Translations under genes and position numbers: made by a program
Notes under the pieces: generated by a model
What the model was told of the DNA's origin: nothing
Databases searched by the model: none
The model's input: the letters and a program-made list of their open reading frames with translations, nothing else
NCBI RefSeq assembly: GCF_025628965.1
Contig: NZ_JAOTEN010000002.1
Span: 310,001 to 374,000 of the forward strand
Source of the DNA: Chryseobacterium gilvum
Lineage (GTDB): Bacteria; Bacteroidota; Bacteroidia; Flavobacteriales; Weeksellaceae
Length of the DNA: 64,000 nt
Direction of reading: 5' to 3'
Shown here: positions 53,085-60,585 of the stretch, piece by piece
Layout: every line of letters starts with the position of its first letter
How positions within the stretch are numbered: position 1 is the first letter of the stretch

Positions 53085-53129
53085 CTTATTTTTAGCCTAA
53101 TAAAAGAAAATATATGCCTGTGATTCTCA

Positions 53130-53852
53130 TTAAATTCTGCCTTTGAGATAATCCTGTCTTATTTCCTCATCTAATTTTTCAATCGCGTACCGCAAAGCGG
53201 TTCTGGGCATTTCCAGATAATATTGATTCAGATAATTAATCAGTTCCTGCTCATTTTTATTCCCGATTTCTCTTAACAGCCATCCGTTTGCTTTATGCAT
53301 CAAATCGTGCGGATACTTCAGGTTTTTTGTAACCAGCTCTTTGGTAAGCCCGAATGATCCTTTTTTCACATAGTACATGGTTCCTACGACCGCAATTCTC
53401 TTATGCCACATAAGTTCTGAAGCCGAAAGGTCTCTTAAAAGGTTATCTTTCTGGTTTTCAAAAGCATACCGTCCCAAAATTTTATAACAGCTTGTATCTA
53501 CCAAATCCCAGTTGTTGATGTATTGAAGATGTTGCAGGTAAAATTCAATCATTTCTTCTTTGCTATTGACATCTTTCGCCTTTTCAAATTTTGAAACCAG
53601 CATCAATAAAGCGGTTAATCTGCATTCATGAAATGGGGAGGCAAGCAATTTGCTGAGTTCTTCGAGAGAAATTTTCTGATAATATGCTTTGGCAACAATT
53701 CTCTGCTCTGGAACCGTCACACCGAGAAATTGATCACCTTCACCGTATTCACCTTTTCCGGTTTTGAAGAATCTGGGGAAAAATTCGGCTTTTTCAGGAT
53801 TTGAAAGTTCGATCAGTACAGATTTTATTTCTTCAGAAATATTACTTGTCAT
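53130..53852 (-). CDS. DNA alkylation repair protein (AlkD-like HEAT repeats)
   Basis: 240-residue alpha-helical HEAT-like repeat protein of the AlkC/AlkD DNA glycosylase superfamily, which removes bulky or cationic alkylated purines. Family features: FFKTGKGEYGEGDQFLGVTV near residues 28-48, ECRLTALLMLVSKFEK, NNWDLVDTSCYKILG and SELMWHKRIAVVGTMYYV, which line the DNA-binding groove, and MHKANGWLLREIGNK. Its start overlaps the preceding DUF4919-like gene by 11 bases. Confidence 0.88.
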   Translation of the reverse strand: MTSNISEEIKSVLIELSNPEKAEFFPRFFKTGKGEYGEGDQFLGVTVPEQRIVAKAYYQKISLEELSKLLASPFHECRLTALLMLVSKFEKAKDVNSKEEMIEFYLQHLQYINNWDLVDTSCYKILGRYAFENQKDNLLRDLSASELMWHKRIAVVGTMYYVKKGSFGLTKELVTKNLKYPHDLMHKANGWLLREIGNKNEQELINYLNQYYLEMPRTALRYAIEKLDEEIRQDYLKGRI

Positions 53853-54501
53853 CTTTATAAAAGTCTTTATGATGGAACATTATTATAAAAAACAGATCCT
53901 GCCCGTTTTTATAAATATTGAGCCAGGAGCCATCGGGTAGAACTTTTGTCGTAAAAGTTAAACCTCTGACAAAAACTTTCGAGCTTTCTAAAGCAATGAT
54001 TTGGTCTGAAAAATTAGTAACCGCAAGTGGCGAAACATCTAGTTTTCCTGTTCCGCTATTTATTATTGTTTGATATAAAAGCCAATATTGGCTGAAATGA
54101 AAATCAGCCTTTTCTTCATTTTTTACTTTTAAATATAATTTTTGAAGATCTAATAAAAGCTCTTTGCTCAACGGGTTTTTCTGATAAAGAATTTTTGCTT
54201 TTTCTAAAACCTCGCTTGCTTTTTTAAAGGAAATATTTCTGTTTGAAAAATCTGTTATCTTATTAAGGTTATCATTAAATTCTGCTCTTTTAAAACCATA
54301 ATCAACATAATTATTTCCGTAATAAATATAATTAAGCTGTTCCTGATTTAACAATTTTGGATTAGTTTTAAAAATTTCAAGATTATCATAATAAAATTTC
54401 TGTGGATTATCTGTGACGTCCTTTTTAATCTGTTCAATATTTACCTGAGGATAATAAATTCCAATAGAAAATAAGAAAAATAATAATAACAGCTTTTTCA
54501 T
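53842..54501 (-). CDS. Exported DUF4919-like protein (copy 2)
   Basis: 219 residues, signal peptide ending IGIYYPQ (about 19), then a helical body with TPR-like hairpins (SFKKASEVLEKAKILYQKN; DLQKLYLKVKNEEKADFHFSQ). The C-terminal half is beta-rich and ends in FFIIMFHHKDFYKDDK. It matches the upstream gene over its whole length by eye (pattern NPQKFYYDNLEIFKTNPKLLN / NPKSEYNTDKLIFKFKAYPKS). Function unknown; DUF4919 is recalled from memory. Confidence 0.7.
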   Translation of the reverse strand: MKKLLLLFFLFSIGIYYPQVNIEQIKKDVTDNPQKFYYDNLEIFKTNPKLLNQEQLNYIYYGNNYVDYGFKRAEFNDNLNKITDFSNRNISFKKASEVLEKAKILYQKNPLSKELLLDLQKLYLKVKNEEKADFHFSQYWLLYQTIINSGTGKLDVSPLAVTNFSDQIIALESSKVFVRGLTFTTKVLPDGSWLNIYKNGQDLFFIIMFHHKDFYKDDK

Positions 54502-54502
54502 T

Positions 54503-55132
54503 TTAAAAATCTAAATAAAGTACTTTAATGAATATTGTATTATTGTCTTTTTCCCAAACATCAATGACACTGTCACTAAGCGTTTTAGAACTTCTGATAT
54601 AATCTTTGCCAATATTGAGAATGTTGAGAAAAATATATTCATCTCCCACAGAATTGACTTGATAGGCCGTTTTCTCAGATTTTCCGTCACCAGAATATTT
54701 GATCGCATCGGTTAAAAGCCTTAATTGCGTAAGATGATGGGTAAAATTGCTGCCGTCTTTCATATAATCGTAAGCACGGAGCAGAATAAGAATGACATCA
54801 AGATTGGTAGGATCTTTTTCATATAAAATCTTTCCAAGCCGTATGCATTCGGCAAAATTGTTTCCTTTAAATGCATCCGCCAGTTTTTGAAATTCTGTAT
54901 CTGTGGTTAAAATATTATCTTTTTTAAAATTTCTTCCGTAATACAAATGCATCGCCTCGATACTATCCAGAGATTTCGGATAGGCTTTGAATTTAAAAAT
55001 CAGCTTATCGGTATTATATTCAGACTTCGGGTTCCGGAGATTTTTTTCAATACTTTTAAAATCAGGTGTGGTTTTTTGGCTATATCCAAAAAACGGAATG
55101 ATCAGCAGAAATAAAATAAGTCTGAAATTCAT
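54503..55132 (-). CDS. Exported DUF4919-like protein (copy 1)
   Basis: 209 residues, signal peptide ending FFGYSQ (about 18). Shares with copy 2 the motif LYYGRNFKKD/IYYGNNYVDY, a helical repeat region (NFAECIRLGKILYEKDPTNL) and the segment LLTDAIKYSGDGKSEKTAY. It shares one base with the hflX stop (TAATG), so it is translationally coupled to hflX. Function unknown. Confidence 0.7.
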   Translation of the reverse strand: MNFRLILFLLIIPFFGYSQKTTPDFKSIEKNLRNPKSEYNTDKLIFKFKAYPKSLDSIEAMHLYYGRNFKKDNILTTDTEFQKLADAFKGNNFAECIRLGKILYEKDPTNLDVILILLRAYDYMKDGSNFTHHLTQLRLLTDAIKYSGDGKSEKTAYQVNSVGDEYIFLNILNIGKDYIRSSKTLSDSVIDVWEKDNNTIFIKVLYLDF

Positions 55133-56361
55133 TACTCATTGTTTTCAGATTCTTCTTCGTCGTTATCAAAATATTCAAAAAGAAAATCATTATATGGAAA
55201 TCTTGAGATATGAATTTTCATCACTTCATCATACACCATTCTTTTCATTTCAGGGAAATTTTCTTTCGTCAAAGCTGAAATAAATACAGTCGGGAATTTA
55301 GATTTTGCCATCCATGTTCGTTTCCATTCTTCAAGCGAAATATTTTTATTAGAACCGGGCGTAAGATCATCTTCTTCTTTCTGCTCGTAGCTGAAATCGT
55401 CGATCTTATTAAAAACCATGATCATAGGCTTTTGATGCGCATTGATTTCCATTAAAATCTGATTTACAGATTCGATGTGGTCTTCAAAGCTTTCGTGGGA
55501 AATATCGACAACATGAATCAGAAGATCTGCTTCACGCACCTCATCCAAAGTAGATTTGAAAGATTCCACCAGCTGCGTAGGAAGTTTTCTGATAAATCCT
55601 ACCGTATCTGTTAAAAGGAATGGCAAGTTTCCGATCACCACTTTTCTTACAGTCGTATCAAGCGTGGCAAAAAGTTTATTTTCAGCAAAAACATCAGATT
55701 TTGAAATGGCATTCATCAAAGTAGATTTTCCTACGTTGGTATATCCTACCAAAGCAACACGCACCACTTTGCCGCGATTATTCCGCTGCGTTGCCATCTG
55801 CTTATCGATGATTTTGAGCTTATCTTTCAGTAAACTGATTCTGTCACGAATGATCCTTCTGTCGGTCTCGATTTCGGTTTCACCGGGACCACGCATCCCG
55901 ATTCCCCCTTTTTGCTTGTCTAAGTGAGACCACATTTTGCTTAATCTAGGTAACAAATATTGATATTGCGCCAGTTCCACCTGGGTTCTTGCATAAGAAG
56001 TCTGTGCTCTTTGGGCAAAAATATCAAGGATAAGATTGGTCCTGTCAAGAATTTTTACCTCTACTTCTTTTTCTAAATTTTTGAGCTGAGACGGCGACAG
56101 TTCGTCATCAAAAATAATGGTTCCGATCTCGTTTTCCTTTACGTATTCTTTTATTTCCTGTACTTTTCCACTTCCTACAAATGTTTTGGAATCGGGCTGG
56201 GTTAATTTTTGTATAAAACGGCGGTCAATGGTTGCGCCGGCGGTAAACGCTAAAAACTCAAGCTCGTCCATATATTCGATCAGTTTTTCCTCATCCTGCT
56301 GTTGTGTGACAACGCCTACCAAAACCGCTCTTTCGTAATTATGTTGTTTCTTCTCTAACAT
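55132..56361 (-). CDS. hflX: GTPase HflX
   Basis: 409-residue ribosome-associated GTPase that splits stalled or heat-damaged ribosomes. The N-terminal HflX domain contains FVGSGKVQEIKEYVKEN and DDELSPSQLKNLEKE; a coiled linker with GPGETEIETDRRIIRDRIS precedes the G domain with GYTNVGKSTLMNAI (G1), TLDTTVR (G2), DTVGFI (G3) and NKIDD (G4). Full length. First gene of a four-gene run with two DUF4919-like genes and alkD. Confidence 0.96.
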   Translation of the reverse strand: MLEKKQHNYERAVLVGVVTQQQDEEKLIEYMDELEFLAFTAGATIDRRFIQKLTQPDSKTFVGSGKVQEIKEYVKENEIGTIIFDDELSPSQLKNLEKEVEVKILDRTNLILDIFAQRAQTSYARTQVELAQYQYLLPRLSKMWSHLDKQKGGIGMRGPGETEIETDRRIIRDRISLLKDKLKIIDKQMATQRNNRGKVVRVALVGYTNVGKSTLMNAISKSDVFAENKLFATLDTTVRKVVIGNLPFLLTDTVGFIRKLPTQLVESFKSTLDEVREADLLIHVVDISHESFEDHIESVNQILMEINAHQKPMIMVFNKIDDFSYEQKEEDDLTPGSNKNISLEEWKRTWMAKSKFPTVFISALTKENFPEMKRMVYDEVMKIHISRFPYNDFLFEYFDNDEEESENNE

Positions 56362-56472
56362 TAAGTCTACAATTTATTAAGATTACAAGATAACATTTTT
56401 TAATGAATAAATGCAACTTCAGTCTTCAAAACAGGTGTTTTCCCCTTTTTATTCCAGTTCTTTTCCTCTGGT

Positions 56473-56500
56473 TTGCCACCTGCGGCTCTACTTACCTTTA
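56473..56500 (+). promoter_or_regulatory. Candidate promoter TTG-N17-TACCTTTA of the 56.6-60.0 kb module
   Basis: TTG at 56473-56475 and TACCTTTA at 56493-56500 with a 17-base spacer, in a locally more G+C-rich patch. The last base deviates from the consensus. The ATG is 65 bases downstream. Confidence 0.4.
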
Positions 56501-56565
56501 CACCGTAAAAATCTCAATTACAGATCATCACACAAAAACATTTTATTAATCAGAAATTATTTAAT

Positions 56566-57039
56566 ATGAAAAGAATTTTTATCTACAGCTTCTTTTTGAT
56601 TTTTTGCTCGGTATCAGAAGTTGATGCACAAAAAGCACTTCTTGCAACAGGATCAAATGCTACAGGAGGCAACGGTTCTGTTTCTTATAGTGTAGGGCAG
56701 ATTGATTTTACCACCAAAGAAAATCAGGTCATGGAAGGTGTACAACAAGCGTACGAAATCACTACTCTTTCTACGACAGAAACAGCAGGCTCAGACAGGA
56801 AAGACATTTTATTATATCCAAATCCTTTCAAAGATTTTTTATTTGTGGATTTTACTACAAACGACTACCGAAATTCTGAATTCCAACTATTCGATTCTTC
56901 CGGTAAACTTTTAAAAGAGGATAAAATAAAGGAATCAAAATCAGAATTTAATTTTTCAGAACTTCCTTCTGCGATGTACATCATACGAATCAATCAGAAC
57001 GGAAAAAACATTAAAACATTTAAAATCATTAAAAAATAA
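56566..57039 (+). CDS. Small T9SS-sorted exported protein
   Basis: 157 residues: signal peptide ending EVDAQ (about 22), a conserved Bacteroidetes segment ATGSNATGGNGSVSYSVGQ with EGVQQAYEI (about 25-65), and a type A T9SS sorting domain (LYPNPFKDFLFVDF; FQLFDSSGKLLKED; MYIIRINQNGK then TFKIIKK). It is almost nothing but a short exported domain plus sorting signal. Five bases upstream of the 848-residue gene; probably one operon. Confidence 0.8.
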   Translation: MKRIFIYSFFLIFCSVSEVDAQKALLATGSNATGGNGSVSYSVGQIDFTTKENQVMEGVQQAYEITTLSTTETAGSDRKDILLYPNPFKDFLFVDFTTNDYRNSEFQLFDSSGKLLKEDKIKESKSEFNFSELPSAMYIIRINQNGKNIKTFKIIKK

Positions 57040-57044
57040 TCATT

Positions 57045-59591
57045 ATGAAAAAAATTGTACTCACCGTAGGAATAATGCTTGGCTGTCATTTAGTCTCAGC
57101 TCAGGCTCCTGAAAAAATGAGTTATCAGGCTGTAATGAGAAATACATCCGGACAATTACTTGCTAATCAGAACATAGGAGTTAAAGTAAGTGTTCTTCAG
57201 GGTTCACCCGCAGGAACCGTAGTTTATTCTGAAAGACTGACAGGAACGACCAATGTGAACGGACTCATCAGTCTGGAAATCGGAACAGGAACTGTGCTTT
57301 CCGGAACCTATTCTACTATCAACTGGCCTTCCGGGAATTATTATTTAAAAACAGAAACAGATCCTACAGGTGGAACTTCTTACACCATTACAGGAACAAG
57401 CCAGCTGTTAAGTGTGCCTTATGCGATGTATGCCAAAACTTCAGGCAGTTCAGGCGGTGGTTTCACTTTGCCTTATTCCACCACTGTTAATAATGCCAAT
57501 AATCTTTTCTCAATAACAAACGATGGCGACGGAACTTCTTTAGAAGGAAACAACAACACGACTACATCAAGCGTTGCAGCAGTAAGAGGAACCGTTACGA
57601 ATGTAGCTCCCGGAGGATTTTCATCAGGTGTGAGAGGAATTAATAATGGTACCGGAGGTTTAGGTGTCGGTGTTTGGGGAAGCCAGAACGGAAGCGGATG
57701 GGGAGTTTACGGAACTACTCCTTCAGGATTGGGGGTGTATGGAAATTCTTCAGGTGCCGGTTACGGAGTGTATGCCAACAGCAGTACAGGAACCGGACTT
57801 AACGCCACAAGTACAAACGGAATTGCAGCCAATTTTTCAATATCCAATAACGCAAACAACAGTAATGTGATTAATGCCAATAGTGTAGGAAACGGAACAG
57901 TTATTAATGTTTCAACCACAGGAACAGGAGCAGGTATTATGAGTAATACAGGAAACGGCTTCGCTGTTCATGGGATTACAAGCGTACAGAGTTCAGCCGG
58001 GGTTATCGCCGACAACAATGGTGCCGGAGAAGCAATAGTAGGAAGAACCACAAGTGATATCGCGGGAGCTGTAGTAGGAAGAAATGACGGCGGAGGTTAC
58101 GGATTGCACGGTTTCGTATCCACAAATACCTCGGGTACAGGAATTGGGGTATACGGACGCGTGGGTCTCAACAACAGCAAAGGACGTGCAGGAAGGTTTC
58201 AAAACTTCTCAGCAACCAATGATAGAAATACTTTAGAAGTAGAATCTAACAGCACCGGGAATATACCAGACAATACCCAAGGTAACGTTGCTTCTTTTCT
58301 TGCCAGTAATACAAACAGTGTAAGCGCAGCAGTACGGGGCGAAGTAAAAACAATTTTCGGAAACTTTGGTGCAGCCGGGATTTTCGGAGTTTCTTCCGGA
58401 ACAGGAGGTTTTGGCGGGTTATTTTATTCTTCAAATGTAACCGGAAACGGACGTGCTTTAGTTGCATTAAATGATGGCAATGGTGACGCAATTGTTGCCA
58501 ACGTAGCGAAAGATGGTGATGCCATCGAAGCCAATGTTGACGGAACGGGACGCGCAATGTACGGTTGGGTTCCTACATTCAGCACAGGAAAGGCTGCTGA
58601 ATTTAAAAATTTTAATCCCTCAAATACATCTACAGCACTGTCTTCGACAACATTAGGAAACGGTATCGCAGGCGATTTCTTCGTAGATAACACCAATGGA
58701 ACTTCTCCGGCGGTAAAAGGAAAAGTAAATTCTCAGTTTGCTAACTTCGGGACTGCAGGTGTTTATGGCGAATCTGCAGGAACAGGAGGTTTCGGAGGAT
58801 TATTTTATGCAAGTAATGCTACAGGAAACGGACCTGCATTAATTGCTCTTGCCAACGGGAACGGAAACGGGATCACTGCAAATGCAAAAAATTCCGGTGA
58901 CGGTGTAGAAGCAACGGTGGACGGAACCGGAAGCGCAATCTACGGCTGGATTCCTAATTTCGGAACCGGTAAAGCCGCTTATTTCAGAAACCTGAATACC
59001 GCAAACTCACAGGCAGTGGTATCTGTGACCAACGCAGGAACAGGGACAGGAGTTTTTGTAAATCACACAGGAGCTTCAGGAAATATCGCGGTTTTTCAAA
59101 GCGGATCTGCCAATGTAGCCAGAATCAATAAATCCGGTATGGGTTTCTTCAACGGCGGTACACAAAATAGCGGTGCCGATGTAGCAGAAGCATTTGATGT
59201 TGAAGGAAATATTTCTGAATACGAAACGGGTGATGTTTTAGTCATCTCTACTGCAAGTGACAGAGCCGTTGAAAAATCTTCAAAACCTTATTCTACTTTA
59301 GTTTCGGGAGTGTACGCAACAAAACCGGGAGTCCTTTTAACAGAAGAAAATGTAGATGCCGATCTTTCAGGAAAAGTTCCGATGGGTGTTATTGGAGTGA
59401 TCCCTACAAAAGTTTGCCTGGAAGGAGGAAAAATTAAAAGAGGTGATCTTTTGGTAACCTCATCAAAACCAGGAGTCGCCATGAAAGCCAATCTTAAGAA
59501 AGTAAAAATAGGACAAGTACTCGGAAAAGCTCTTCAGGACTACGATCAAAACACCATCGGAAAAATAAAAGTATTTGTAAACATTAAATAA
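57045..59591 (+). CDS. Large exported Gly/Asn/Thr-rich repeat protein with tail-fibre-like C-terminus
   Basis: 848 residues. Signal peptide ends HLVSAQ (20). Residues 21-135 form a domain common in flavobacterial surface proteins (APEKMSYQAVMRNTSGQLLA; then TGTSQLLSVPYAMYAKTSG). Residues 150-690 are beta-helix-like repeats rich in Gly, Asn and Thr; two long units recur with a 381-base (127-residue) period, marked by GTGGFGGLFYSSN and GTGGFGGLFYASN. The last 140 residues (GADVAEAFDVEGNISEYETG and onward, GDLLVTSSKPGVAMKA, GQVLGKAL) match a C-terminal module seen in tail-fibre-like proteins. No T9SS sorting domain is evident. Adhesin or structural role inferred. Confidence 0.75.
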   Translation: MKKIVLTVGIMLGCHLVSAQAPEKMSYQAVMRNTSGQLLANQNIGVKVSVLQGSPAGTVVYSERLTGTTNVNGLISLEIGTGTVLSGTYSTINWPSGNYYLKTETDPTGGTSYTITGTSQLLSVPYAMYAKTSGSSGGGFTLPYSTTVNNANNLFSITNDGDGTSLEGNNNTTTSSVAAVRGTVTNVAPGGFSSGVRGINNGTGGLGVGVWGSQNGSGWGVYGTTPSGLGVYGNSSGAGYGVYANSSTGTGLNATSTNGIAANFSISNNANNSNVINANSVGNGTVINVSTTGTGAGIMSNTGNGFAVHGITSVQSSAGVIADNNGAGEAIVGRTTSDIAGAVVGRNDGGGYGLHGFVSTNTSGTGIGVYGRVGLNNSKGRAGRFQNFSATNDRNTLEVESNSTGNIPDNTQGNVASFLASNTNSVSAAVRGEVKTIFGNFGAAGIFGVSSGTGGFGGLFYSSNVTGNGRALVALNDGNGDAIVANVAKDGDAIEANVDGTGRAMYGWVPTFSTGKAAEFKNFNPSNTSTALSSTTLGNGIAGDFFVDNTNGTSPAVKGKVNSQFANFGTAGVYGESAGTGGFGGLFYASNATGNGPALIALANGNGNGITANAKNSGDGVEATVDGTGSAIYGWIPNFGTGKAAYFRNLNTANSQAVVSVTNAGTGTGVFVNHTGASGNIAVFQSGSANVARINKSGMGFFNGGTQNSGADVAEAFDVEGNISEYETGDVLVISTASDRAVEKSSKPYSTLVSGVYATKPGVLLTEENVDADLSGKVPMGVIGVIPTKVCLEGGKIKRGDLLVTSSKPGVAMKANLKKVKIGQVLGKALQDYDQNTIGKIKVFVNIK

Positions 59592-59597
59592 ATTATC

Positions 59598-60008
59598 ATG
59601 AAATCATTATATATCATTCCATTTTTACTTCTAAGTGTAACTTTTTATACTCAGGAAAAGAAATCTACAGAAATTCCAGACCAGGAACAGGTGTTGAAAA
59701 ATGCTAAAGAATTTGAAAAGAAAATGCAAAAACAAAACGAAGCAAATTCTACAAAAAAAGAAAAACAAAACGTTTTGGCTTCCGAACAGGGACTTGAAGT
59801 GAAGCAGGAAGCCCAAAAAATGCAAAAGGAAAATAATCAGGGGAAATTATTGCCGGACACCGCAAGTTTTGATGAGGTTTTAGCATCAATTCCTGACAGA
59901 AAAAATTCTCGTAAATCAGGAGTTCCGGTAACCAGCTCGGCAAAAGTTTCAGGCTTACCCAATACGGCAACTTTAGAAGAAATCATGAAAACGATTCCAA
60001 AAAACTAA
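59598..60008 (+). CDS. Small exported charged protein with two LPxTA-type repeats
   Basis: 136 residues. Signal peptide MKSLYIIPFLLLSVTFYTQ, then a long Lys/Glu/Gln-rich helix (about 30-80). Two copies of a 15-residue motif follow: LPDTASFDEVLASIP (about 84-98) and LPNTATLEEIMKTIP (about 119-133, the C-terminus). Not recognised as any family. It begins 6 bases after the 848-residue gene and ends the module. Confidence 0.6.
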   Translation: MKSLYIIPFLLLSVTFYTQEKKSTEIPDQEQVLKNAKEFEKKMQKQNEANSTKKEKQNVLASEQGLEVKQEAQKMQKENNQGKLLPDTASFDEVLASIPDRKNSRKSGVPVTSSAKVSGLPNTATLEEIMKTIPKN

Positions 60009-60020
60009 AAACCATTTATA

Positions 60021-60052
60021 AAAGAAGTCTACAATACCTTGTGGACTTCTTT
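60021..60052. terminator. Bidirectional terminator
   Basis: AAAGAAGTCTACAA (60021-60034) pairs with TTGTGGACTTCTTT (60039-60052), one wobble pair, between convergent genes. Confidence 0.8.
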
Positions 60053-60069
60053 ATTTATTACCATTAAAC

Positions 60070-60501
60070 TTAATCCCAATCAGCAGCGATAAATTTCATT
60101 TCGTTTCCTTTATCATCAGAAAGTGTAAGATAATGCCCTTCAACCTTATAAGAATTCATCGCAGGGAAGCTCTCTAGAAATTTATTTTCAAGATCCATAT
60201 TCTTACATACTGTTTTGGGATTTTTTATATCTGAAATATTTAATTTTCCTCTATTTCTGAACTCCATAGCAAAAAATATCCTGTTACAGCCCATCAATGC
60301 ATTTCCATTTATAATATCCGTTTTTTCACCTGTCAAATCAATTCCTGCTTTATTGGCAATAAGCTGGTCTTTGGTAAATCCCGCGAAAGAAACCAGCATC
60401 CATTCTCTCTGAATATGCTGATTTTTGAAATTTGCGGAAGAGCAGTTTACCCCTGAAATCAAAAATAAAAAAGATAAAATGGCAAGAATACAATTTTTCA
60501 T
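60070..60501 (-). CDS. META-domain lipoprotein (HslJ-like)
   Basis: 143 residues; lipoprotein signal peptide with SGVNC (Cys20). The META fold is indicated by HIQREWMLVSFAGFTKDQL at the start and the conserved NALMGCNRIFFAMEF, then YLTLSDDKGNEMKFIA at the end. In E. coli the related HslJ is linked to heat shock and novobiocin tolerance; the role here is unknown. Monocistronic by context. Confidence 0.82.
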   Translation of the reverse strand: MKNCILAILSFLFLISGVNCSSANFKNQHIQREWMLVSFAGFTKDQLIANKAGIDLTGEKTDIINGNALMGCNRIFFAMEFRNRGKLNISDIKNPKTVCKNMDLENKFLESFPAMNSYKVEGHYLTLSDDKGNEMKFIAADWD

Positions 60502-60556
60502 AAGGATTTTATATCCATTTTAATACCATTAAAACATAAGATCCCGTAAAAATTAG

Positions 60557-60564
60557 TAAATTAG
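60557..60564 (+). promoter_or_regulatory. Weak -7-like box before the S46 peptidase gene
   Basis: TAAATTAG, 21 bases before the ATG, resembles TAnnTTTG with one mismatch. Confidence 0.3.
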
Positions 60565-60585
60565 CCCACAAAATTAATTTTAAAA

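Noticed and set aside
58246..58557. His/Leu/Arg-rich 103-codon minus-strand ORF
   Set aside because: Antisense of the Gly/Asn-rich repeat protein; composition follows the repeat codons.
57480..59100. Repeats in the 848-residue gene as a possible CRISPR or satellite array
   Set aside because: The repeats are imperfect, in frame and encode protein units; there are no uniform spacers.
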